6,024 bases of DNA from Candidatus Altarchaeales archaeon (GTDB lineage: Archaea; Altiarchaeota; Altiarchaeia; IMC4; SCGC-AAA252-I15). Under the pieces are notes generated by a model that saw only the letters and a list, made by a program, of their open reading frames with translations, had not been told where the DNA came from and ran no database searches. Positions 1-5,035 of this stretch are shown here, piece after piece (within the stretch, counting starts at the first letter, position 1; the number at the start of each line of letters is the position of its first letter). The stretch covers positions 1-6,024 of the forward strand of contig WJJK01000276.1 in NCBI GenBank assembly GCA_014729705.1. Direction: 5' to 3'. Position numbers and translations under genes: made by a program.

Positions 1-402
1 GTTTTCCGCGACGTAGGGGTTGTCGTACATGCTCTGGTGCATTGCGGGTGCGATGATTATTTTGGTGCCGCTTGCAAGGGCGGTTGCAGCGTAGGTGGTT
101 ACTGGGGTGTCGTCTATGCCTGAGGCGATTTTGGAGATCGTATTGGATGTGGCGGGATAGATTAATAGTGCGTCCGCCTCACCCTCTAATCCACATAACT
201 TCACGTGCTCTAGTTCTCCTGTCAACTCCGTCACAGGCTTTCTCCCGCAAGCCCAATGTATTACCTGCGGTGTTATGATTTTCCGGGCGGCCTCGCTTAA
301 GACGGCTTCAACGGTGAACCCTTTTTTCTCCAGTTCCCGTATGAGTTGGGGTGTTTTCACTGCTGCGACGCTGCCTGTCACGGCTACCGCGATTTTTTTC
401 AT
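1..402 (-). CDS. coaBC: CoaBC, phosphopantothenoylcysteine decarboxylase domain (5' part, cut by window edge)
   Basis: Flavin-dependent enzyme of coenzyme A synthesis. The N-terminal CoaC half decarboxylates phosphopantothenoylcysteine; in the usual bifunctional protein a C-terminal CoaB half makes that substrate. The ATG is at 402-400 and the frame stays open to base 1, giving 134 visible residues; the rest, including any CoaB domain, is outside the window. Visible family marks are the flavin-binding start VTGSVAAVK (residues 8-16), His66 in LEHVKL at the place of the catalytic His, PATSNT (83-88), and the substrate loop PAMHQSMYDNP (119-129). A His instead of Asn after PAM is, as I recall, common in archaeal CoaBC. 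The gene diverges from nadA across 49 bases. The flavoprotein family is certain; CoaBC rather than a stand-alone CoaC is inferred from archaeal practice. Confidence 0.9.
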   Translation of the reverse strand, partial: MKKIAVAVTGSVAAVKTPQLIRELEKKGFTVEAVLSEAARKIITPQVIHWACGRKPVTELTGELEHVKLCGLEGEADALLIYPATSNTISKIASGIDDTPVTTYAATALASGTKIIIAPAMHQSMYDNPYVAEN

Positions 403-451
403 AGGCTAAAGTATATAAGCCCTGGTTTTAATAACTTTTTCGGCGTATAAA
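403..451. promoter_or_regulatory. Divergent promoter region between coaBC and nadA
   Basis: This 49-base AT-rich gap must serve both genes. For nadA, TATATAAG at 412-419 lies about 35 bases before the ATG at 452, so transcription would start near 442 with a leader of about ten bases. For coaBC, the minus strand shows TTATTAAAA around 426-434, about 27 bases before its ATG, which predicts a leaderless message. No ribosome binding site precedes either start. The boxes are seen; the start sites are inferred from normal archaeal spacing. Confidence 0.5.
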
Positions 452-1366
452 ATGAGCCTGCAGCAAGAGGTTGAAGCACTTAAGAAGGATAAAAACGCGG
501 TTATATTAGCCCATAATTATCAAAGGCCTGAGGTTCAGGATATTGCGGATTTTGTGGGCGACAGCTATGGTTTAAGCGTTAAGGCTAAGGAGACTTCCGC
601 CGACATCATAGTTTTTTGTGGCGTGGATTTCATGGCTGAGACCGCTGCGATACTGAACCCAGATAAAAAGGTGTTGATGCCTTCCATGGAGGCGTTGTGT
701 CCTATGGCCATGCTTTTGGGTGTGGATGAGCTTAGATCCATTCAAAACAGCAACCCCGCAGCCGACACCGTCTTGTATGTGAACACCCACGCCCGGGCTA
801 AGGCGTACGCCGACTGCATCTGCACCAGCTCAAACGCGGTTGAAGTGGTGTCTGCCATGGATTCGGATTCCGTGATATTTGGTCCTGACATAAATCTTGC
901 GCATTATGTCGGCAAGAGGGTGTCCAAAAAAATAATCTCTGCGCCGAAGCACGGCTTCTGCCCCACCCATCACTTGATCGAGCCGCAGGATGTTGAGGAT
1001 GCTAGGAAGAAGCACCCTAACGCGGTTTTGGCTGTGCACCCTGAGTGTCAGCCTGGGGTGCAGGATATGGCCGACTACATAGGGTCGACGGCGGGAATAA
1101 TCGATTATACTCAGAAATCGGATGCCTGTGAGTTCATCATAGGAACCGAGAACGGCATTATCCACCGGCTTAAGAAATTGTCTGTTGACAAGAAATTCTA
1201 TCCCGCATGTGATATGACTGTCTGCCCCACCATGAAGACCGTCACCTTGGAGAAGGTGCGCGACAGCCTCTGGGATGAGAAAGACGCGGTTGAAGTGCCA
1301 GGGGGCGTGGCTGAGAAGGCGAGGGCGGCCATTGAGCGGATGATTGATATAGTCGGTAAATCCTAA
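452..1366 (+). CDS. nadA: Quinolinate synthase NadA
   Basis: Condenses iminoaspartate with dihydroxyacetone phosphate to quinolinate in de novo NAD synthesis, using an oxygen-sensitive [4Fe-4S] cluster in the cytoplasm. It is 304 residues, normal for the archaeal and Thermotoga short form. The three cluster ligands are in place: Cys83 (ALCPMA), Cys170 (HGFC) and Cys258 (TVCPTMK). Active-site residues known from the Pyrococcus enzyme fall at the same numbers: His21 and Tyr23 in HNYQ, Tyr109 and Asn111 in LYVN, His196 and Glu198 in HPEC, and Ser212-Thr213. The chosen ATG gives this exact match, so the start is secure. No ribosome binding site is visible, which fits a nearly leaderless transcript. 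hjc starts 11 bases after the TAA, so co-transcription is likely. NadB is not in the window. Confidence 0.98.
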   Translation: MSLQQEVEALKKDKNAVILAHNYQRPEVQDIADFVGDSYGLSVKAKETSADIIVFCGVDFMAETAAILNPDKKVLMPSMEALCPMAMLLGVDELRSIQNSNPAADTVLYVNTHARAKAYADCICTSSNAVEVVSAMDSDSVIFGPDINLAHYVGKRVSKKIISAPKHGFCPTHHLIEPQDVEDARKKHPNAVLAVHPECQPGVQDMADYIGSTAGIIDYTQKSDACEFIIGTENGIIHRLKKLSVDKKFYPACDMTVCPTMKTVTLEKVRDSLWDEKDAVEVPGGVAEKARAAIERMIDIVGKS

Positions 1367-1377
1367 TACTTTTTTTG

Positions 1378-1770
1378 ATGTCCTCCTACAGGTATAAGAA
1401 GGGTGCGGGCTTTGAGCGGGATTTAGTGGACTTATTCTGGCGGCATGGTTGGGCGGCTTTAAGGTCTGCCGGATCCGGGTCGGTGAAGCATCCCGTGCCC
1501 GACGTGGTCGCGGTGAGGGATGGGTGTATAATAGCGGTTGAATGCAAGACGACTGGCAAGACTTTCCTCTCCCTGAAGAAAGCGGTTGAAGCGCTTCGTA
1601 GATATGAGTTGGTGTCCTGCGCCCAAGCCTATTTGGCGGTGAAATTCGACCGCTGCAAGCCACGCTTCTATCCGTTGACGCTGTTCAACGACCTTAAGGG
1701 GTATACCGTCAAAAAAAGCACTGGGTACTTGGATTTCGAGATGATATTGGGGCGCCAAGAAAGACTATAG
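1378..1770 (+). CDS. hjc: Holliday junction resolvase Hjc
   Basis: Archaeal structure-specific endonuclease that cuts four-way DNA junctions during recombination and fork repair; it acts as a dimer. The protein is 130 residues from the ATG at 1378; a TTG directly before it adds one residue and is less likely. The PD-(D/E)XK core is complete: Glu13 in GAGFERDLV, Arg29 with the glycine-serine loop RSAGSGS (29-35), Asp42 in VPDVVAV, and Glu55/Lys57 in VECKTT. The C-terminal half continues with the usual AYLAVKF strand. Eleven bases, mostly T, separate it from nadA, so both probably share a transcript. It ends in TAG, and the frame stays open into the next gene (see findings). Confidence 0.94.
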   Translation: MSSYRYKKGAGFERDLVDLFWRHGWAALRSAGSGSVKHPVPDVVAVRDGCIIAVECKTTGKTFLSLKKAVEALRRYELVSCAQAYLAVKFDRCKPRFYPLTLFNDLKGYTVKKSTGYLDFEMILGRQERL

Positions 1771-1780
1771 GTCAGTAGTA

Positions 1781-1824
1781 TACGGAATTTATTGCTTATT
1801 TTAAGTATTTTTTCCATATTTTTA
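1781..1824 (+). promoter_or_regulatory. Likely promoter of the helix-turn-helix gene
   Basis: The gap after hjc is AT-rich. CTTATTTTAAG at 1795-1805 is centred about 25 bases before the ATG at 1825, the normal distance of an archaeal TATA box for a leaderless start. There is no ribosome binding site. The position is inferred from spacing only. Confidence 0.4.
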
Positions 1825-2064
1825 ATGAAAATGGTTTCTGAGAGGCTTTTAGCGGACGTCATAGTGTTGAGGGGGTTGGGCTACACCCAAAAGGAGGTTG
1901 CAGGCAAGCTGGGTTTAACCCAAAACCAGGTGAGCTATTACTTGTCGGAGGTGAACCAAAAGGCGCGGGAGCGGGGCGACTACGCCACCTTCCTGTCAAT
2001 AGCCTGCGACGGGTTCCTGCCTGATGCCATCCAGACGATAAATAAACTGGAAAAAATAATTTGA
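1825..2064 (+). CDS. Small helix-turn-helix DNA-binding protein
   Basis: A 79-residue protein, probably a transcription regulator. Residues 8-43 (LADVIVLRGLGYTQKEVAGK and on through LTQNQVSYYLSEV) form a clear helix-turn-helix: GYTQKEVA is the first helix, GLTQ the turn, and NQVSYYL the recognition helix. This resembles sigma region 4-like or Tfx-like small archaeal regulators, but I do not recognise the exact family. The C-terminal 30 residues may form a dimerisation helix. ATG 1825 is preferred because a TATA-like box lies 25 bases before it; ATG 1831 two codons later is possible, and a TTG at 1792 would add a hydrophobic stretch that looks non-coding. It is in the same direction and frame as hjc but probably has its own promoter. 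Target genes are unknown. Confidence 0.72.
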   Translation: MKMVSERLLADVIVLRGLGYTQKEVAGKLGLTQNQVSYYLSEVNQKARERGDYATFLSIACDGFLPDAIQTINKLEKII

Positions 2065-2175
2065 GTCCCTCCAGTAGATTGCCACAGGTTAAACTCACTG
2101 CTAGGCTCCAAGCCGTTTAGGAGAGGACAAGCCCCCAATAGGGGGCGCGGAGTTCCCGAGGGCGCATATTTTTTT
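2065..2175 (+). ncRNA. Candidate structured RNA or complex terminator of unknown class
   Basis: This stretch between two convergent genes is much richer in GC than the bases after it and folds well. GTCCCTCC (2065-2072) pairs with GGAGAGGAC (2120-2128) with one bulged A. Inside it CAGT (2072-2075) pairs with ACTG (2097-2100), and CTAGGC (2101-2106) pairs with GCC and TAG at 2112-2120. Then comes a perfect hairpin GCCCCC-AATA-GGGGGC (2131-2146), and GCGC at 2145-2148 can alternatively pair with 2162-2165. Seven T (2169-2175) follow, as at an archaeal transcription end. It is not a tRNA (no T-loop), and I see no SRP RNA, RNase P, 5S or box C/D marks. It could equally be the 3' end of the helix-turn-helix transcript, or be read from the other strand. 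Confidence 0.33.
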
Positions 2176-2374
2176 ACCATACATGATATGCGGGATTTTC
2201 ATGTTCTTTGGATATTTCTATTACCTTATATATCTCATAGCTTTTTGGTTTGTGTTTTGTGGAATGTTGTTTTATGGCGTCGTCTTTGTCTCTTGCATTC
2301 CCTATCCATAATACTGCAAAATCATCCGGTAACTTATCCCCTATTCTATCTCCAATAACCATGAATCTTTTCAT
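2174..2374 (-). CDS. Small protein of unknown function downstream of the DpnI homologue
   Basis: A 66-residue open frame starting at ATG 2374-2372 and ending in TAA. I do not recognise a family. The sequence has an N-terminal strand (MKRFMVIGDRIG), a middle part with FAVLWIGNARDKDDAIKQH, and a C-terminal strand YEIYKVIEIS, giving an alternating pattern that looks like a compact folded domain. There is no membrane segment and no cysteine. It starts 33 bases after the stop of the dpnI-like gene on the same strand, so it may be a second gene of that operon. The T-rich stretch at 2395-2404 (minus strand) could instead be its own promoter. Coding status rests on open length, position and plausible composition only. 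A link to restriction is inference. Confidence 0.45.
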   Translation of the reverse strand: MKRFMVIGDRIGDKLPDDFAVLWIGNARDKDDAIKQHSTKHKPKSYEIYKVIEISKEHENPAYHVW

Positions 2375-2407
2375 GCGATCCCGATCGATTCTGTATTAAA
2401 AAAACTG

Positions 2408-3184
2408 TTATTTGTTTGTTAAACGGTATTTCCCGTTTCCAAGGAATTTTAGATAATTTTTGTCTCTGAGGAATTGTAGTTGCTGTCTGATTTTCGGCTT
2501 GATATTCTGGTTTTGTGGATGCAGTTTTGCTAAATGGTTTTCATAGTTGTAGAGTTCATTTAATCTGAACTCATTTTTATCAAGGTCTTTAATGCACCAC
2601 ATGATGTCTGTTATCCATCCCCTGGACTCGGACTTCCTGTTCTTTAGGAAAGAGACTTTACGCCAGTTCTTCCTTACCTGTTTAGGTTCATGAATTAACG
2701 AATCTGATATTGCCTTTATCCGCCCGTCATCTGGAATCCCCTTTAAGAGGATATTGCATCCCACCCACCCTGCACGTCTTGCGGTTGAGGATAATGGATT
2801 GCGCCTCTCAATTATCGATTCAGAAAAAAAGAAGTTAGGTATCACCTCCAAATCCAAGACACTCCAGTCATCAGTATTGTACTGCATTAAGAAAAAATGT
2901 GGTTGAGTTTCCTGACGTATCGAAGCAATCATCCTAGAATATGCGCCATCAAGAACCCTTCTTCCAAAAGGTTTAGACTGGCTTTTCAACTGGAACCGAT
3001 CCATACAGTTTGCACAGAAAAAATCCACTACTGGTTTATTATTTCGAAATGATTCCAAACTATTGTTCCTACAAGCCGGACACTACATTTGTTCAGAAAA
3101 CCAGCCCTCAGACAAACGCCTAGCTCTTTGAGAATTACTCGTATACCTGTCAAACACAGCCTGGTTGTACAAAGACAAATTCAT
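2408..3184 (-). pseudogene. dpnI: DpnI-type methyl-directed restriction endonuclease, interrupted by an in-frame TAG
   Basis: DpnI cuts GATC only when the adenine is methylated, a type IIM/IV-like defence against Dam-methylated DNA. From ATG 3184 the frame gives 258 codons (DpnI has 254) and follows DpnI throughout: TSNSQRAR at residues 15-22, a zinc site CPAC (35-38) and CANC (57-60), Asp54 and Lys67 of the PD-(D/E)XK site, the block SSTARRAGWVGCN (131-143), and the C-terminal winged helix with KIRQQLQFLRDK. Codon 34, directly before CPAC, is TAG (3085-3083) where DpnI has Tyr33. The catalytic Glu64 of DpnI is Gln here (QLK at 65-67). Translation from TTG 3058 would give a 216-residue protein lacking the first zinc cysteine pair. 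It may be a recent pseudogene, or TAG may be read as an amino acid. Homology is very sure; activity is not. No methylase is next to it. Confidence 0.9.
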
Positions 3185-3240
3185 TAACAAAAAAAATCGA
3201 CCCTTAGATCAAAAATCAAACACTACCCTCGGGAATTGCA

Positions 3241-3402
3241 GCTAACAAAAGGAGTTAAAAGAAGTCCCGGCGCAAATTGCAGCTAACTAATGTAGGTGGG
3301 CGAAGTCGAGGGAGCCAGAGGCGACCGAGATTTAGATGAGCGAGCTCGTAAGCGAGCGAATCGCTTAGCCACTTGTTAAACTCCCCGAGCCACAGGCGAG
3401 AG
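3241..3402 (+). repeat. Structured repeat, copy A (within gene-free stretch 3185-3489)
   Basis: Starts with a 23-base block (3243-3265) identical to copy D at 5601-5623, which contains the family box TTAAAAGAAGT. It ends with CTTAGCCACTTGTTAA (3364-3379). TAACAA (3243-3248) pairs with TTGTTA (3373-3378), and GGAGTT (3251-3256) can alternatively pair with AACTCC (3379-3384). Inside is a perfect hairpin AAGCGA-GCGAA-TCGCTT (3350-3366), overlapping an alternative GCTCG-TAAG-CGAGC. The tail CCCCGAGCC..AGGCGAGAG (3383-3402) recurs in copy C. AATTGCAGCTAAC occurs twice, at 3234-3246 and 3275-3287. No protein is encoded. The rest of 3185-3489 holds the dpnI upstream region, a GCGA-rich stretch to 3440 and the antitoxin promoter. 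Confidence 0.7.
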
Positions 3403-3447
3403 TCGACTGAATGAAGCGAAGGAGAAGCGCAAGGCGATACGCAAACA

Positions 3448-3489
3448 TTTATGTATAAGTATTACTTATTAATACTAAGGTGAACTAAG
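3448..3489 (+). promoter_or_regulatory. Promoter, palindromic operator and ribosome binding site of the antitoxin-toxin operon
   Basis: TTTATGTATAAG around 3448-3459 is a TATA-like box. It overlaps a perfect inverted repeat AGTATTA-CTTAT-TAATACT (3458-3476), which is the kind of site a ribbon-helix-helix antitoxin binds to repress its own operon. AGGTGA (3478-3483) is a good ribosome binding site six bases before the ATG. The motifs are seen; binding by the downstream antitoxin is inferred from how such operons usually work. Confidence 0.55.
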
Positions 3490-3723
3490 ATGGTTCAAGC
3501 TTTAATCCAACTTGATGACGACACAAACCGAGCCCTAAATATTGTTAAGACACGGTACGGGTTGAAGAACAAAGGCGAAGCCATAGAATACGTAGTTAAT
3601 GAATTTGTCGACTATGAGAATGAACCCGACTTAAAACCCGAATTTATTGAAAAAATGGATGCGGTTAGCAGGCAAAAGAGCATCCGAGTCGATGATTTCG
3701 CTAAAAGATATGGGTTACGCTGA
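3490..3723 (+). CDS. Ribbon-helix-helix antitoxin (DUF2683-like)
   Basis: A 77-residue antitoxin partner of the RelE toxin that follows. Residues 2-8 (VQALIQL) form the DNA-contacting beta strand, 9-23 (DDDTNRALNIVKTRY) the first helix and 27-41 (NKGEAIEYVVNEFVD) the second, a standard ribbon-helix-helix fold that dimerises on a palindrome. The charged tail from about residue 46 (LKPEFIEKMDAV, then VDDFAKRYGLR) is the part expected to wrap and block the toxin. It resembles the archaeal DUF2683 family, from memory. The start is supported by AGGTGA six bases upstream. The TGA lies two bases before the toxin ATG, so the pair is surely co-transcribed. It is likely autoregulated through the palindrome just upstream. 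Confidence 0.87.
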   Translation: MVQALIQLDDDTNRALNIVKTRYGLKNKGEAIEYVVNEFVDYENEPDLKPEFIEKMDAVSRQKSIRVDDFAKRYGLR

Positions 3724-3725
3724 GC

Positions 3726-4007
3726 ATGTATTCTATTGATATCAAACCAGAAGCAGACAAGATATTCAAGAAATTAGCAAGAAAGAACCAAAGACAACTC
3801 AAAATCATCGACAAAAAAATTACTGCAATCAGAAAAAATCCCTTCCATAAATACAAGTTTCTACGGAAACCACTACAAACATTCAACAGAGTACACATTG
3901 ACACAAACTTTGTTCTCATATTCAAAATCGATCATAAGAACGAAGTAATTGACATCTACTACTTTGACCACCCCGACGAAGTATACCAATGGAAACCCAA
4001 AAACTAG
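3726..4007 (+). CDS. RelE/ParE-family toxin
   Basis: A 93-residue toxin, likely a ribosome-dependent mRNA interferase held inactive by the preceding antitoxin. Family marks are the N-terminal strand MYSIDIKPEADKIFKKL (1-17), a basic helix pair to about residue 37, NPFHKYKFLRKPLQTFNRVHI (38-58) with the basic core strand, FVLIFKID (62-69), and the closing strand with IYYFDHPDEVY (77-87), typical of archaeal RelE-like proteins. LRKPLQ is shared with the toxin at 5745. It starts two bases after the antitoxin stop and has no strong ribosome binding site, which suggests coupled translation. It ends in TAG, with TGA two codons later. RelE-type mRNA cleavage rather than ParE-type gyrase inhibition is not proved by sequence alone. 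Confidence 0.9.
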   Translation: MYSIDIKPEADKIFKKLARKNQRQLKIIDKKITAIRKNPFHKYKFLRKPLQTFNRVHIDTNFVLIFKIDHKNEVIDIYYFDHPDEVYQWKPKN

Positions 4008-4020
4008 GCACACTGAATTG

Positions 4021-4124
4021 AATTAAAACGGAATTTAACGAAGTCGCCGAAGGCAGTGAGGCAGTTTGGACGACTGAAAGGAGCCGTTTAGCCGCTGTTA
4101 ATTGCAATTGATAGTTGAAAATTT
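4021..4124 (+). repeat. Structured repeat, copy B
   Basis: Lies between the RelE gene and the PQ-loop gene. Its start, AATTAAAACGGAATTTAACG followed by AAGT, is a diverged form of the copy A/D start. Its end, GTTTAGCCGCTGTTAA (4086-4101), matches the family end. AAACGG (4026-4031) pairs with CCGTTT (4084-4089); GTCG and CGAC can pair inside. The last part, GCTGTTAATTGC (4094-4105) and TTGATAGTTGAAAATTT (4108-4124), is the perfect reverse complement of two segments in and next to copy C. No gene is in this stretch. Confidence 0.6.
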
Positions 4125-4131
4125 TAGTAAC

Positions 4132-4144
4132 TTTTATATATATT
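4132..4144 (+). promoter_or_regulatory. TATA box of the PQ-loop gene
   Basis: TTTTATATATATT is centred about 25 bases before the ATG at 4163. With no ribosome binding site in the A-rich leader, a leaderless transcript starting at or next to the ATG is the simplest reading. The box is seen; its use is inferred. Confidence 0.55.
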
Positions 4145-4162
4145 ATTTCTTAAATAAAAATT

Positions 4163-4471
4163 ATGGCTCAAACATCCAAAGCGTTGCATCATCTTCATAA
4201 GAAAAAACCAAGTTTATTTAATAATACAATTGAGAAATTAGCATATGTTGCAGGTGTTGCTAGCCCGGTTGTGACCTTGCCTCAATTGTTTCAAATTTGG
4301 ATAACTCATGATGCTTCAGGAATTTCATTAATAACTTGGATCTCTTATTTACTGATTGTTACAATAATGACATTGTATGGAATTGTTCATAAGGAAAAAC
4401 CGCTTATCATTATGTATGGATCATTAATCATAATTGATTTACTTATCATTATTGGAGCCATACTTTACTAA
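4163..4471 (+). CDS. PQ-loop / SemiSWEET-like small membrane protein
   Basis: A 102-residue protein with three predicted membrane helices at about 24-46, 53-75 and 80-102. The first ends in the family motif TLPQLFQIW with Pro40-Gln41, followed by the usual short polar link HDASGIS and ITWISYLL. This is the layout of SemiSWEET half-transporters, which dimerise to pass small sugars or similar solutes across the cytoplasmic membrane. The N-terminal 20 residues are basic (HHLHKKKP) and probably cytoplasmic. The substrate cannot be told. It stands alone between copies B and C of the structured repeat, enclosed by 17-base perfect inverted repeats, and is more AT-rich than they are. This suggests arrival or maintenance as a cassette. 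Confidence 0.85.
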   Translation: MAQTSKALHHLHKKKPSLFNNTIEKLAYVAGVASPVVTLPQLFQIWITHDASGISLITWISYLLIVTIMTLYGIVHKEKPLIIMYGSLIIIDLLIIIGAILY

Positions 4472-4520
4472 AAGAAATTTTCAACTATCAACTTCTTCGG
4501 CTTCGCCTCGACCACGCTGC

Positions 4521-4739
4521 CTCTCGCCTATCGGCTCGGGGCAATTAACAGCACTTAAAAGGAAAATGCCTCAGCTCGGCATTTTCCCAAATTTCAGTTT
4601 TCAGCTCTGTTCCGCATTTTGTGGGTTGCCTCAAAATGCTCCACGAGGAAAACTAACTTCTTTTAAGTGCGATGTTAAGACCCCCGATGCGCAAGCGGCA
4701 GGCCGAGGCCGAACAGGCCGAAGGAGACGCGGAAGGGTG
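4521..4739 (-). repeat. Structured repeat, copy C, with nested hairpins (gene-free stretch 4472-4780)
   Basis: Reads on the minus strand. TTAACA-GCACTTAAAAG (4545-4561) pairs with CTTTTAAGTGC-GA-TGTTAA (4660-4678), 17 base pairs with only a GA bulge. Inside are two perfect hairpins: GGAAAATGCC / GGCATTTTCC (4561-4570 and 4578-4587, loop of seven) and GCATTTTG / CAAAATGC (4614-4621 and 4632-4639, loop of ten). The family box TTAAAAGAAGT lies at 4656-4666 (minus). CTCTCGCC..GGCTCGGGG (4521-4541) matches the copy A tail, and ACGCGGAAGGGTG (4727-4739) matches the copy D head. An open frame runs through parts of this stretch but looks like chance translation of the repeat. Confidence 0.72.
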
Positions 4740-4748
4740 ACGCGGTTC

Positions 4749-4757
4749 ATATTTTAT
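4749..4757 (+). promoter_or_regulatory. TATA-like box of the second RelE toxin
   Basis: ATATTTTAT (within CATATTTTATGG) is centred about 28 bases before the ATG at 4781, the expected distance for an archaeal leaderless transcript. No ribosome binding site precedes the ATG. This supports transcription of the toxin on its own, apart from its facing antitoxin-like gene. Confidence 0.4.
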
Positions 4758-4780
4758 GGTCTGTGAGTTAAATTATCTTC

Positions 4781-5035
4781 ATGGTTTATGAGATCATTAT
4801 CTCACCTACTGCCGAGAAAGACCTGAAGAAGTTTAACCGTGAACTCCAAAAACGTTTTTTCAAGAAAATCGACAAATTAAAGGATTCTCCAGACATCCAC
4901 GGTAAACCCCTACGCAAACCACTAGCTGGAAAATGGGAGATTCGATTCGAGAAAAGATGGAGGATAGTATACCGGATACTTGAAGAAAACAAGGTAGTTG
5001 AAATAATCGCGATATGGCATAAAGACGAATTCTAA
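4781..5035 (+). CDS. relE: RelE-family toxin (mRNA interferase type)
   Basis: An 84-residue toxin of the classic compact RelE type. In order: strand MVYEIIISPTAEKDLKKF (1-18), basic helices ELQKRFFKKIDKLKD (21-35), then GKPLRKPLAGKWEIRF (41-56), KRWRIVYRIL (58-67) and VVEIIAIWHKDEF (72-84). The conserved basic residues of the active region (Arg55, Arg59 and Arg61, Arg65) and the final His80-Lys81 are present, so it looks intact. Length and pattern match bacterial and archaeal RelE closely. The usual antitoxin gene just upstream is missing: a structured repeat lies there instead. An antitoxin-like gene on the opposite strand overlaps its last four bases. Ribosome-dependent mRNA cleavage is inferred from the family. 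Confidence 0.92.
   Translation: MVYEIIISPTAEKDLKKFNRELQKRFFKKIDKLKDSPDIHGKPLRKPLAGKWEIRFEKRWRIVYRILEENKVVEIIAIWHKDEF

Larger units (their letters stand above)
4108..4491. repeat. Perfect 17-base inverted repeats enclosing the PQ-loop gene and its promoter
   Basis: TTGATAGTTGAAAATTT at 4108-4124 is the exact reverse complement of AAATTTTCAACTATCAA at 4475-4491. The enclosed 350 bases hold only the PQ-loop gene and its TATA box. The right arm starts four bases after the stop codon. A second perfect pair lies outside: GCTGTTAATTGC (4094-4105) with GCAATTAACAGC (4541-4552); on the right, 49 extra bases separate the two arms. The arms are the inward-facing tails of repeat copies B and C. Confidence 0.75.

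Noticed and set aside
72..278. A 68-codon open frame on the plus strand at the left edge
   Set aside because: It lies opposite the coaBC reading frame, which shows clear conserved motifs on the minus strand.
830..1663. A long open frame on the minus strand opposite nadA and hjc
   Set aside because: It lies opposite two certain genes and its protein is rich in Arg, Pro and His with no domain; it is a reading shadow.
2065..2175. tRNA, 5S rRNA, SRP RNA or box C/D RNA
   Set aside because: None of the diagnostic motifs (TTCRANT loop, 5S loop sequences, SRP tetraloop region, RTGATGA/CTGA boxes) could be found on either strand.
3230..3440. CRISPR array or tRNA genes in the repeat-rich gap
   Set aside because: Repeats are few, unequal in length and irregularly spaced, with no constant spacer size. 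No T-loop, D-loop or acceptor pairing is seen.
4094..4739. Insertion sequence with terminal inverted repeats
   Set aside because: The inverted repeats enclose only a membrane protein gene. No transposase, not even a fragment, is present, and no clear target duplication was found.
4434..4766. A 110-codon open frame on the plus strand after the PQ-loop gene
   Set aside because: It overlaps the end of the PQ-loop gene and runs through repeat copy C. Its composition reflects the hairpins (many Arg, Pro, Gly, Ser), and it has no recognisable domain.
3085..5034. General reading of TAG as an amino acid in this genome
   Set aside because: TAG ends the RelE gene at 4005-4007 and the antitoxin-like gene at 5034-5032 exactly where family members end, and read-through of the latter would run far into antisense sequence. 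TAG is therefore a normal stop here; only special decoding at the dpnI codon remains open.
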